Source of the DNA: Euleptes europaea
Taxonomy: Eukaryota; Chordata; Lepidosauria; Squamata; Sphaerodactylidae
Length of the DNA: 64,000 nucleotides
NCBI RefSeq assembly: GCF_029931775.1
Contig: NC_079312.1
Span: 15,011,821-15,075,820, forward strand
Reading direction: 5' to 3'
Part shown: piece after piece, positions 21,170 through 31,572 of the stretch
Layout: each line of letters begins with the position of its first letter
Position numbering within the stretch: position 1 is the first letter of the stretch
Notes under the pieces: generated by a model
The model's database searches: none
The model's input: only the letters and a program-made list of their open reading frames with translations
What the model was told of the DNA's origin: nothing
Made by a program: the position numbers and the translations under genes

Positions 21170-22164
21170 CCCTCACCAGGTAAATGAATATTCAAAGCTA
21201 GAGTCCTGCAAGGAGAAGTCCGACATCATTGTAGGACTCTACTGCTTCGGGGCTCTGCCACCCTCCTCTTGCATGTGTGAACCAGGCCTGTTTTCCCTTC
21301 TCAGTTAGCAGACTGAATTTTGGAACTGTAGTTACCACAATTTTTTTTAAATCCTTCTTTTCCTTCAGGGTGATGTACTTTAGTTTTTCCCACCCTTTTT
21401 CTATTCAAAACAGCCCTCTGAAATAAGTTAGGGTTCAAAGAGCAAGTGACTATCCCAAAAACACCCAGGGAGCTTCATGGCTCTGGGTAAACTTGAACTA
21501 GGGTTGCCTCTGTCCTAGTCTGACACACCAAACATTTTACTACCCCCCACACTCTCTGTTTTGCATGGCACCTTTAACGTGGTACAGTTTGACGCATTGG
21601 GAGAAGGGGGGGTGCTGTGGCAGTTAAACTGATTTCAAGCAAGATTAAATTCATAGTGAAGACCAACTCAGATGTATACTGCTTCAAAATATGAAGACTT
21701 CATTTTGCCGCTGTAACTTACAGTAGCAAGTCATTCTTCAGAGGGCTCAGAGGAAATCGGCCCTTTACAAAATTGCAGTTTGTGGTGTTTTTCAGAGGGA
21801 ATGTGGACCTGGACACTTGCTGAACTGATGTTCTAGTTGCAATGATGTTCTATGAAGGAGGACAGTAAAAAATGGTGCGCGCACCCCCATTTGCAAAACA
21901 CATGCATTGTGAGTGCATGTACATGATCTACAGCAGAAATAGGTAGATTTTGGACTCAACAGAATGGGCTGTAGAGTGTCAGACAGCAAGGGGTGCCTGC
22001 CAGTTTTTACTGCTGCCTTGCATTAAATAAAGGTCAGACCTCCCCTCTTACCTCCCACCCCACACACAAACACACACTAGTGCTGCAGTGCTAGTTCTCT
22101 ACACTCAATACGATTGTTATGGAAGGGGATCATTCAAACAAAATATGCCTTACAATCACCATTT
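21170..22164. other. Intergenic DNA with an old MIR-like piece
   Basis: About 21345-21535 has the layout of an old minus-strand SINE (reversed B-box-like AACTTGAACTAGGG). The rest is featureless. Confidence 0.35.
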
Positions 22165-22375
22165 TATTTACTTAGTTTTATTTTACTTCATTTACATCCT
22201 GCCTTTCTGCCCAGTGGGGGCCCAAAGCGGCTTACATAGCTTTGTCCTTCGTTTTATTATCACAACGACCCTGTGAGGTTGGCCCAAGGCCACCTAGCAA
22301 GCTTCCATGGCACTAGTGGGGATTTGAACCTGGGTCTCCCAGGTCCAAAGTGCAGCACTCTGGCCATTACACAGT
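22165..22375 (-). repeat. tRNA-derived SINE, second type, minus strand
   Basis: The plus strand reads CATCCTGCCTTTCTGCCCAG, AGCGGCTTACATAGC and GGGGATTTGAACCTGGGTCTC: a reversed tail, body and B box. Confidence 0.6.
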
Positions 22376-24249
22376 TTGAAACGGTTCAGCCTGCTGTACC
22401 ACCTGAGGACTCTACCACCGCACTGCTACATCAATAGACCTGACCAGAAAGTACTAGAAAAAGAGAGCAAATGGCAGAATAGGGGCTGATTCTCTGTGAG
22501 AGATAATTACAAGATGGGAGTTCTTGCGTGTGTTGAGTCTGAGAAAAGGAGAATCTAAATCTCAGACTAGGCAAAATCTAGGAATGATTCTTCACTGGCT
22601 CTGTTGCTAGAAATTTTATTTTATACCCAATGGGATGTGTGTCAAGGTTTTGAATGCTCCCCTTTGTTTATAAATTCCTTGCAAGTAGAAAAGCAGCACA
22701 GCAGGCAAACAGATAAGCTGCCTGGAGAGCTAGCTTCTTGTTCTTTTTAAATAACAAACAAAACACCATAGGGTAGTGTTCAGCAGTGGAATTCCCCATC
22801 TGTAGTCTGAAAGGGGGAGTTTAAAAAAGGAAACTGGCAGTCCTCTCCCCACTTTCCATGTTTTCAGACATATGTCTGAAAATTATTCTCGTTTCCACCA
22901 CACACGCATGCACACATCTTCCTACAAAGCTGGAGGTGTGTGCTCTGGGTGGGAGTGAAGGAAGGAAAATACCCATATGCACAGACATCTTATCTATGCA
23001 TACCTGTGCACATGCCTGTTGCTACCAGGTATAACACATGATGGATGTAAAGCGTTGTCAAGTCACATCCGACTTATGGCAACCCAGAAAGGTTTTCAAG
23101 GCAAGAGACTAACAGAGGTGGAAGGCCATTGCCTTCCACAGTATACCCGAGAAGGCAGATCTCCCCCTCCATGTTCCCCGAGGTCATTAACTCATAGGGT
23201 CGCCGTAGGTTGGAAGCAACTTGAAGGCACTTAAACATACCATGTGTGGAAATGGGCAGCAGAAGCTTTTCATGGCATGGAGATTAAATAACAGTCACCT
23301 GGTAAACAACATCCCATGGAGTCTCTATTAGAGGGCAGGACAGTACATTTGTTTTGGCAACCCTAGCCAGGGAGAACGAGACACTCAGCAAAAATTTTTT
23401 TACAGCATTTCTTCCCTTTGCCTCTTCCCTTCAGGGCAACCTACAGAATTGAGAGGAGTAATTTGTCCTCCCAAAAACCTTGTCGGGACAGGCTATAAGT
23501 AACTCAGTAAGTTACGCAGGTGAGAGGCAATTTCAGCCCAGGTCTTCCCAGTCCATAAAACTGGCTTTGCAGTACTGTGACTTTTTTTTTTTAGGGCTCT
23601 GTGTTTGTGTGTGTGTTCTCTTCCCCTTAATGGTCTGTGATGTCACAGCAGCTCAGCCAATAACTAGAAAGGATTATTAGCTAAGTAGATTTCTAACCGC
23701 TTTGGGACAGTCTTTAAAGGGAAGAAGATGTTTCTACGAAAAGATCTCTACAGAAAGATACGGCTGCCTCTTTCATGACTGTGGGAGTCTTGTTTTCTAC
23801 AGCAATGCTTAGCCCAGGGATACGTCTGGGTATTTCTGAGCATGCGTGGAGTGCATCTCCCTCACTCCTCACTAGCAACATCCTATCCCTATGCACCTGG
23901 GATCAGGGTGCAGGGCTTCCATGCCGAGTTGGGCCCTCGTCTCTCTTTAGATCTTATTCAGCTGCCTTCTTATGGCCTTCTCACATATAAATTCCTCCAC
24001 TTTCCGCGTCTGTTTCTATCCTTCAATGTTTATGCATGTCCGCTGTTCACATGATGAGAGACAAATGCCACTTCCTTCCCATGACTGTTTGTGAATCTGT
24101 AGTTGTAAATGCATTAAAAGAAATTTAAATTTAATTTATGCCTACATGTTTCTTATAGATTTTTACATTAAACAGATCTCTCTCTTTTTTTGGCATTAAT
24201 TTCTTGAGTTTCAGGATGTTGTATTCCATATATATTTGGAGTATTTTTT
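22376..24249. other. Intergenic DNA, mostly featureless apart from one SINE-like pair
   Basis: Apart from the element at 23043-23240, I see only low-complexity runs and short frames. Confidence 0.4.
23043..23240. repeat. SINE/RTE-tail repeat with opposed ends
   Basis: Starts with a minus-strand RTE-type tail (TGTCAAGTCACATCCGACTT) and ends with a plus-strand one (AGGTTGGAAGCAACTTGAAG). The body AAGAGACTAACAGAGGTGG matches the 5S-SINE at 29017-29215. Either two opposed insertions or a palindromic derivative. Confidence 0.65.
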
Positions 24250-24597
24250 TGGGAGGCAGTATCGCGGAAGCCAGCGGGTTATCATTTGGTCCAAAACACA
24301 CCACCAGACTCCAGCTACTAAAAAGTGCTTAGTTTATTCTTACAGTGTATAATACAACACTCCTGGCAATAGCTTCCGAACAATGAACTTCACATTCTTC
24401 TTAGTTTTATACATTTCTACCCCCAGATATCAATTAGGCCCTCTGTTACACCCACAGCGTTACATCAGCCTACTAGCCATATCTGGTTTAATCCAGTTCA
24501 TTCTGCTGTTTCCAGGCCCTTTCAGCCTCTTGCATCAGACCAGATCCTTCTGATCTGACAGTTCCTTGACAGCTTTACTGACCAGCTGTCTGTCACA
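24250..24597 (-). mobile_element. Probable solo LTR (fossil)
   Basis: On the minus strand it begins TGTGACAGACAGCTGG, has a TATAAAAC box and an AATAAA signal in the expected order, and ends CCTCCCA, i.e. TG...CA ends over 348 bases. No internal retroviral genes adjoin it, so it looks like a solo LTR of a retrovirus or gypsy-like element. No clear target duplication was found. Confidence 0.6.
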
Positions 24598-26533
24598 ATA
24601 TTATAACAGGCTTGTATTTCTGACAGGCAGGGTCCCAGTTAAATTGTAAGGTGTGTTTTTGGCAGTGTACCTAAAGCACTTCCTCTTCCTCTCTGGAATA
24701 ACCTTTTCATGGCACATTAAGCACAGCGGTCAAACACAAGCATATGAAAAGAGATTTCAGAATTTAGGCCTCAGCCTGAATCTAGTGCCAGTCAATTTCA
24801 TCGGGTGACTCTGGATTCTAGAACAGTGGGAGAAGGAGGAATTTTCAATACATCCCCAAATATTTTATAACAATTAAGGTAATTCAAAGAAACAGAGGGC
24901 TCACAGATTATTAGAGCCATCTCTTTTGCGTAGTAAAGTACCAGGTAATCTTGTGTACCAGATGCTGTGTGGGAATGGACCTTTCTTTGCCTGGGCTCCG
25001 AGAGAGCCACTGTAAATTGGAGAAGACCATTCTGAGCAACCAATGGTCTGACTCTGTACAAGGCAGCTTTGGCTATGGAATATTAGTGGTGGGACAATTT
25101 TTTTTTAATGCTCTATTTGCTGGAGACAATTTTTACATTCAGCTTTCAAGCGACCAATTCCAAAACATACAAGCCCTCACTTTCAGTCATCAGGAGGCAG
25201 TTGAAGACGGTTTTATTTAGGACTGCATTTCATTAAGTCTATTAGCAGTTCTGAGTTGTGATTTTAAATTTTGGCTTTTATGTTTTAATGTGTTTTATGT
25301 GTGTTTTACCTGTGTTGTAAGCCATCTTGGGCACCATAAAGAAGAAAAGGTGGCTAATAAACTTTTAAAATAAATAAATATAGTAAATCCACAAATATTT
25401 TACTAAAAGTAACCCAGTTCTCTTCTCTCTATTCCTAGAACGTTGAGAGCAGTGAATTTTATCATCTTTGTTGTGTCCAATATTTTAAATAATAATACTC
25501 ATTTATTAGCAAATTGGGGTTTTCCAGCAAAGCACAGCAAAGAAAATGATCACGGAGAACGATCGTCCGTGGTTTACAGAGCCTAAGAAAAACGGAAGCC
25601 CTAGAATAACTATAGAGGGTGAATTATTTAGAAACGACTGTTTCACAGAAAACAGGCATAACATGGAGTTCACTACTGCACGCAGAGGTATTGGTTATAG
25701 CCTAGTAAAGGAAGCAAAAAATACATTTACAATGGATGATGTTATCTTATGCTGGATCGTAACTTTGGGAGGATCTGCCAACAATTTTTCTTCCTCATTG
25801 GCTACCTCTGATCTGCTGCTAGAAGAGCTTTCACCAGAGAAGGGGAGAAATTTTGCATAACAAAGCATTACTTGACAAGAGCTTGGCAGAGATAGGTTAA
25901 AAATATAATTACAAATAATTAGGTTAAAACATCACTACAAATAATTATGTGTAATAAGGATTTATTACTAAGGGGGTAAGCACAGAGAATGTACATGGCA
26001 ACTAGAGATAATGAGTAAAAGCTTTCTAAAAATCAGGAAAGTAAGTACTGTCTGTACAGCACACAATTGTTTCTTTATATGTGCAGATGTGCACTTTAGT
26101 TTAATTTTTTTTAATTTTACCTCATTTATGCACTACAACAATGCAGTGGGGTAGATTAGATTGAGAGATGTGACAGGCCCAAAGTCTCCCATGGCAGAGA
26201 GGGGATTTGAAACTGGGTCTCCCAAATCCTAGTTCTACACTCACAATGGCTTTATAAAAAAGCATTTGAACTAGTGGTGTATGATTTCTACCATCTACAA
26301 CTGCTTAGAATACATGCGATAGGAAATGAAGGCTATGCTGAACAGATGCATTGGCCAACATAGGTTTTACATATTAAGCTGCTTTCTAATGAGCTGTAGC
26401 ATTGGTCCATCTTGTTTTGGCAGGCATAACTCATCAGAGAATAAAGCCAAGAGCCTGAAAATTCGCCACCATGAGTGTTGCGGATGGAAAGGTGAAGAGA
26501 ACTTGAACATCCTTCCAAGGTTATCTTGAGAAC
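24598..26533. other. Intergenic DNA; possible LINE tail at 25210-25382
   Basis: TTGTAAGCCATCTTGGGCACC followed by a TAAATAAATA tail near 25318-25381 resembles the 3' end of a CR1/L2-type LINE or its SINE. A short minus-strand SINE-like piece is near 26110-26245. A 104-codon frame at 25546-25860 has no recognisable family. Confidence 0.4.
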
Positions 26534-26740
26534 AGGGTTGCCAACCTCCAGGTACTAGCTGGAGATCTCCTGCCATTACAACTGATCTCCAGCCGATAGA
26601 GATCAGTTCACTGGGAGAAAATGGCCGCTTTGGCAATTGGACTCTATGGCATTGAAGTCCCTCCTCTCCCCAAACTCCACCCTCCTCAGGCTCCGCCCCC
26701 AAAACCTCCTGCCAGTGGGGGACAGGGACCTTGTAGCCCT
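26534..26740. mobile_element. hAT-like MITE, TAGGGTTGCC family, copy 2
   Basis: Starts AGGGTTGCCAACCTCC. The body GGAGATCTCCTGCCATTAC and ATGGCATTGAAGTCCCTCC is shared with copy 1; the right end is degraded. Confidence 0.8.
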
Positions 26741-27465
26741 ATCCGAGAAACACTATAAAAAAGCCCCAATCCAAGGGATTGTTGTTAGAGTCAACCCAAA
26801 ATCACCAAGTACCTCAGATATGAATCCTCACCCCTCAGTAGCATAGCTGCCACCAGCCCCTTTGCACTACCGAAGCAACCAGAAGCCAATGGGAAAAGCT
26901 TCCAACCTTCCTGGGATTAAAGCTAGGAAAGTCATCCCTGCAAGGTAGGACACTTGCAGTGTGAGTTTCACAAAACAATTGCTTAGTAGGTGTAGCCACA
27001 GGGCCTAGGAACTGGAATTAGACTGAAGCCAACCTGAAGACAAAAACATCACTAGAAATAGAATTCAAGTGATTTAGTAAAATTGTGCAAGTATACTTTA
27101 AAATAATATGAGATGGTGAAAGAGTAAAACAAGAAAACTAATATTCAGAAGCTAACTATACAGTAAAGACATTGGTTCAAGCTTTCAAGATGTTACCATT
27201 CTCCAGCTGAAATCCTCCAGCAACAAAGTCCACTCAGGTTTGACTTTTCCAAGGATTCAGACAGATTGTCTGTCCTACAAGACAATCAGAGTCACAACGA
27301 TGACTCATGATACCAGAGCTTAGATATCATGACTCCACAGCCATGTGGGCTAAAACTGCTATTTTTATGGCCAAAGATTCTATGGGGTCTGAGATCATTA
27401 ACCAATCAGAATCGTGGGTGATGATCTAAATTAATTGTGTACATCTAAATTAATTGTGTACACAC
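26741..27465. other. Intergenic DNA without supported features
   Basis: A/T-rich. A 19-base unit (ATCTAAATTAATTGTGTAC) is doubled in tandem at 27423-27460. Nothing else seen. Confidence 0.4.
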
Positions 27466-27748
27466 TAGTGTGGTGTAGTGGTTAAGAGAGGTGGACTCTG
27501 ACCCGGAGAACTGGGTTTGATTCCCCACTCCTCCACATGAGCGGCGGAGGGTAATCTGGTGAACCGGGATGGTTTCCCCACTCCTACACATGAAGCCAGC
27601 TGGGTGACCTTGGGCTCGTCACACTCTCAGCCCCACCTACCTCACAGGGTGTTTGTTATGGGGAGGGGAAGAGAAGGTGATTGTATGCTGGTCTGATTCT
27701 GCCTTAAGTGGTAGAGAAAGTCAGCATATAAAAACCAACTCTTCTTCT
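27466..27748 (+). repeat. Sauria-type tRNA SINE
   Basis: TAGTGTGGTGTAGTGGTTAAGAG head, GGGTTTGATTCCCCACTCC B-box region and the usual CTTCTTC tail; one of the best-kept copies here. Confidence 0.88.
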
Positions 27749-27915
27749 GATGGGAGGCAGGTGGGGAGGAGAAATCAGGAACCGCCATAGACCCCCCTTC
27801 CCCCAATCACTGCAGCCACATATGCCAAGCAGGAGGAGATATTGGCCTATCCATCAATTGTGGGGGAGACAATAGGATCCCCTCCCCAACAAATCTCATG
27901 GGTCTCCTGCTTGGA

Positions 27916-28569
27916 GGGTTGCCAACCTCCAGGTACTAGTAGCTAAATAAGAACCAGCGCACAGCTCTATATGCAAAAAATATCAAACAGTGTATTACAA
28001 TATAGTGAAGACAACAGTGAGGTGCAAACAGAAAGCATATACACAAAATTATACAAAAATATGTACAAGGGTATAACAAATTATTAACTCTCCAAAAATG
28101 AGTCACAACAGACTTCTTTTATGAGATGCAAGATCCAGTAGTCTTGAGTAGTGTCATCTAGGCGCTTGTATATTTAACAAGCCCCGGTTCCACGGAAGAA
28201 TGGAAGTGATAGATGGGAAACGTCTTCCAGAATTCTGAATGTTTTTCACAAATTAATGCTTCTTCAGCATGGAATTTAAGAAGCTTTACATGTGATCCTT
28301 CATAAAAGGGCCCCCAGGGGACAGGAATCACCTCTATCTCCATAAGATTCAGACCACCAAGACCTCAGTGGGTTCCCTTTCTTTGTCCTAAGGTCTCCCA
28401 CTATTACAACTGATCTCCAGCTGATAGAGATCAGTTCCCCTGGAGAAAATGGCCACTTAGGCAACTGGATTCTATGGCGTTGAAGTCCCTCCCCTCCCCA
28501 AACCCCACTCTCCTCAGGCTCTGCCCCCAAAATCTCTAGGTATTTCCCAGCCTGGAGCTGGCAACCCTA
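27916..28569. mobile_element. hAT-like MITE, TAGGGTTGCC family, copy 3, split by an insertion
   Basis: The left piece (27916-27945) ends at TACTAG and the right piece (about 28389-28569) resumes at TCTCCCACTATTACAACTG. The two together give one MITE of normal length. The 440 bases between are described separately. Confidence 0.8.
27946..28388 (-). mobile_element. Unidentified insert, possibly the 3' end of a Penelope-like element
   Basis: Interrupts MITE copy 3. On the minus strand it has a short frame (GPFYEGSHVKLLKFHAEEAL) followed by CTGAAGAAGCATTAATTTGTG, a motif style seen near the 3' end of Penelope-like elements (compare CTGAAGAAGTGAGC at 57173-57186). It lacks a GIY-YIG domain. Family uncertain. 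Confidence 0.4.
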
Positions 28570-28982
28570 GACATGTTGGCTATAAAGAACATTCTGATTC
28601 CATAATTCAGTGAAACAAGCAGTGTATAAATAATATTTACCAGCTCAAAAAATTGTGATAATACAACTTGATTAGCTTGCCCATATAGATACAAGCAATA
28701 ATTAGCATGGTCCTGTTGTTATAAACAGCAAAAAATACCTTGTAGCTAGTCCTGCTATTTAATAACTAAACATACTATTATGATTTTAAACACTCAGAGC
28801 CAGTGTATTGTGGTGCATACCGTGGTGTATTTGAAGTGGCAAGGCCTAGGTTCAACTCCATGCTCTGGCACGAAGATCACTAGCTGTTCACCTCACTTCC
28901 CTCACAGGGCTGTTGTGAGGATAAATTGCAACAGTTCCTTTGAGGAAACATAATAAGAGACATGCAGTTGGATTTGAAGAGC

Positions 28983-29330
28983 CAACATGGTGTAGTGGTT
29001 AAGATGTCGGACTGTGTGTGTGAAGTGCCGTCAAGTTGCAGCCGACTTATGGCAACCCCTTTTGGGGTTTTCATGGCAAGAGACTAACAGAGGTGGTTTG
29101 CCAGTGCCTTCCTCTGCACAACAACCCTGGTATTCCTTGGTGGTCTCCCATCCAAATACTAACCAGGGCTGACCCTGCTTAGCTTCTGAGATCTGACGAG
29201 ATCAGGCTAGCTAGATGTTGGGCTAAGACCTGGAAAACCAGATTTGAATCTCCACTTACACCATGGAAGCTTGCTGGGTGACCTTGGGCCAGTCACACAC
29301 TCTCAGCCCTGACCCTGGCTAGTATTTGGA
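28983..29330 (+). repeat. tRNA-derived SINE, second type, split by a 5S SINE
   Basis: The head GCCAACATGGTGTAGTGG is at 28983. The body resumes after 29215 with GACCTGGAAAACCAG and GGAAGCTTGCTGGGTGACC. The intervening 200 bases are the 5S-derived SINE. AGATGTCGGACT (29003-29014) and AGATGTTGGGCT (29213-29224) look like a decayed target duplication. Confidence 0.65.
29017..29215 (-). repeat. 5S-rRNA-derived SINE with RTE-type tail
   Basis: On the minus strand, GATCTCAGAAGCTAAGCAGG and GGTTAGTATTTGGATGGGAG match the internal promoter half of 5S rRNA. A non-5S body and the AAGTCGGCTGCAACTTGACG tail shared with Bov-B LINEs follow. This is the 5S-Sauria type SINE and not a 5S gene. Confidence 0.85.
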
Positions 29331-29342
29331 TGGGAGACCTCC
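29303..29342 (+). repeat. Short 5S-rRNA-like fragment
   Basis: GGCTAGTATTTGGATGGGAG followed by ACCTCCAAAGAATACCAGG is 5S-like on the plus strand, opposite to the 29017-29215 SINE. Probably a truncated SINE copy. Confidence 0.55.
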
Positions 29343-29810
29343 AAAGAATACCAGGCAATGGTGATACAAAAGGGCCCCTTTTGAAGCAGAGAGCAAGGAA
29401 TCTTCGACAGGAAACCTCAGACTATTTCTGTTTGGTGTTATTGCTGTAATGAGATTGGCCACAAGATGGCAGCCTGCTGTAATAAACCGAGAAAGCAAGC
29501 GTTTAAAGGCAATTTTAAGAGACAGAATTTCTAATACCACTCTGCAGCTACCATAAATGGGACATCTAATTTCATTTTAGATTCCAGCGCATCAGTTCAT
29601 GTTTCCAACAAGAGAGGTTTCTTTATTGAGCTGAGAAATATTCCCAAAGAATCTGTTTATCTAGGACAGGGGTCCTCAAACTTTTTAAACAGGGGGGCAG
29701 TTCACTGTCCCTCAAACACTGTTGGGGGCCGGACTGTTTCGGGGGAGGAGGCGGCGGCGCAAGGGGGCTCTCCGGAAAAGCATCCTCCTTACAAGCCCGG
29801 TCATTCCCCC

Positions 29811-30094
29811 TGTAGTGGTTAAGAGTGGTGGTTGGGAGCGGGGACTCTAGAGAACTGGGTTTGATTCCCCACTCCTCCACGTGAGAAGCGGAGGCTAATC
29901 TGGTGAACCTGGTTGGTTTCCCCACCCCTACTCACGAAGCCAGCTGGCTGACCTTGGGCAAGTTACAGCTCTGTTAGCGCTCTCTCAGCCCCACCTGCCT
30001 CACAGGGAGTCTGTTGTGGGAGGGTATGGGAAGGGGATTGTAAGGCAATTTGAGACTCCCTTTAGTGGTAGAGAAAGTTGGCATGTAAAAACCA
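29811..30094 (+). repeat. Sauria-type tRNA SINE inside the hAT-like element
   Basis: TGTAGTGGTTAAGAGTGGTGG head, GGTTTGATTCCCCACTCC and a body ending GGCATGTAAAAACCAA. It lacks the CTT tail, which is replaced by the next MITE. Confidence 0.85.
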
Positions 30095-30095
30095 A

Positions 30096-30296
30096 GGCCA
30101 TTTATTCATGGAAGGGTTTGCCTTGGATTTGCCGCTCTCCAGATGCACATTTTCCCCATCCGAATTCTCCAAACTCTCCCCTGGGGTGTGTGTGTGGGGG
30201 GGGGGATTTACTTTTGAGTTCTGAGAATTCGGATGGGGAAAATGTGCATCTGGAGAGCGGCAAATCCAAGGCAAAACCTCCTGTGCATAAATGGCC
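30096..30296. mobile_element. Palindromic MITE, GGCCATTTAT family, copy 1
   Basis: The two halves are near-perfect inverted copies (TTGCCTTGGATTTGCCGC ... GCGGCAAATCCAAGGCAA) around a G-rich centre at 30181-30216. Copy 2 is at 62813-62992. It has no coding capacity and was inserted into the tail of the neighbouring SINE. Confidence 0.85.
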
Positions 30297-31100
30297 ACAA
30301 GTCTTTTTCTTCTCCCTGGAGATATGCCCAGCCCCCCCCAAGGGGCCCCTACAATTACCTCCAGGCCACAAGGATACCCCCAGGAGGAGAGAGAGCCCCG
30401 AGCCGTGAGAACGCTGCCAACTGTGGCCAAAACAGGAACGCCAGGACAGGAAGGGGGCGACTGGGCGGCGTGCGAGGCAGCAAGACGCCTCGCGCACCCA
30501 GGAAAGGAGGTTTTGGGCCTGGGAGGGAGAGGGGGAAGGGGGCGACCGGGCGGCACTCGAAGCAGCAAGATGCCTTGTGTGCCCAGGAAAGGGGTTTTGG
30601 GCTGGAGAGGGAGCAGGGAAGGGGGCGACTGGGGCAGGAGGGAGGCTTCCAGTTGTGCGTACACAGCCAGGAAGCCCAGAAAAGCTCTGGGGAGGGGGGC
30701 AAGGGGGGACTGGCTTCCTTGGTCCCCGGGCCGGACAAAAGCCCTCCGGGGGCCGGATCTGGCCCTCGGGCCTTAGTTTGAGGACCCCTGATCTAGGAAA
30801 TCGAATGCGAGTAACTGCAAATCTACAAAGGATTGTAGATTGCCAGATGGTCGTACATGTGATTTCTTAGTGAAAGACGTAATGAGATTGCCCACAAGAG
30901 GGCAGCCTGCCGTAATAAACCAAGAAAGCAAGACTTTAAAGGCAATTTTTAAGAGGCAGAATTCCTACCACTCTGCAGCTACCATATTCCAGAATTTACC
31001 AGCAGTCTGATTTCTATGTCTAATTTGGATATTGATGGCCTGGAATTGATTGTTAGAAATGGCCAGTGTACTGTTTCACAAAATGGGGAACTTTATATGG

Positions 31101-31356
31101 TAGCTGTGATGCTCTGCCATGGCGCCCCCTGTTGGCGGCGGGCCCACTGTAGGACAGGTGGGTCCTCTACTCCACTCCCCTGTTGGCATTTGCAATTTCA
31201 GGCCTCAGAAAGGGAGCTGGGGCCGGCCTCACCCTCTCCTTGCTCCCTGGGACGTGGAACTCTGTAGCCCTGAAGCATGCGAGTTCTCAGTCTCCACTCT
31301 CCTCCTCAGCCTTTGCGTCTGCCTCCGTTTTATCTCCTCCCCCACCTCACACCACT
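31101..31356. other. Short intergenic GC-rich stretch
   Basis: Overlapping frames, no recognisable protein. Nothing supported. Confidence 0.4.
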
Positions 31357-31564
31357 AGGGTTGCCAACCTCCAGGTAGCAGCTGGAGATCTCCTGCTATT
31401 ACAACTGATCTCCAGCCGATAGAGATCAGTTCACCCAGACAAAATGGCCACTTTGGCTATTGGACTCTATGGCATAGAAGACCCTCCCCTCCCCAAACCC
31501 CACCCTCCTCAGGCTCCACCCCAAAAACCTCCCACCAATGGCGAAGAGGAACCTGGCAACCCTA
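31357..31564. mobile_element. hAT-like MITE, TAGGGTTGCC family, copy 4
   Basis: TAGGGTTGCC...GGCAACCCTA, 208 bases, flanked on both sides by CACACCAC (31349-31356 and 31565-31572), a perfect 8-base target duplication. This is the best-defined member of the family here. Confidence 0.92.
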
Positions 31565-31572
31565 CACACCAC

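Larger units (their letters stand above)
29667..30790. mobile_element. hAT-like non-autonomous element with 8-base target duplication
   Basis: Ends CAGGGGTCCTCAAACT and AGTTTGAGGACCCCTG are inverted, and ATCTAGGA flanks both sides (29659-29666, 30791-30798). Inside lie a Sauria SINE, a palindromic MITE and a GC-rich stretch (30300-30780) in which a unit of about 95 bases is doubled (about 30448-30625). No transposase. The long GC-rich frames on both strands are by-products of base composition. Confidence 0.9.
29398..31100 (+). mobile_element. Copia-like (LTR-kin) fossil, two related pieces, split by a hAT-like element
   Basis: 29430-29480 encodes a CX2CX4HX4C zinc knuckle and about 29565-29605 a protease-like ILDSSASVHVSN, the order seen at the Gag-Pol junction of Ty1/copia elements. 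30874-31000 repeats the knuckle region in diverged form. A hAT-like element sits in the middle (29667-30790). Short, heavily decayed and broken; no LTRs were recognised. Old. Confidence 0.65.

Noticed and set aside
29130-29215. 5S rRNA gene
   Set aside because: Only the promoter half resembles 5S rRNA, followed by a SINE body and RTE tail; similar fragments occur three more times.
30062-30781. Several long overlapping frames on both strands (up to 200 codons)
   Set aside because: They lie in the GC-rich, internally duplicated middle of a hAT-like element and across a palindrome; proline/glycine/arginine-rich sequence with no family signature.
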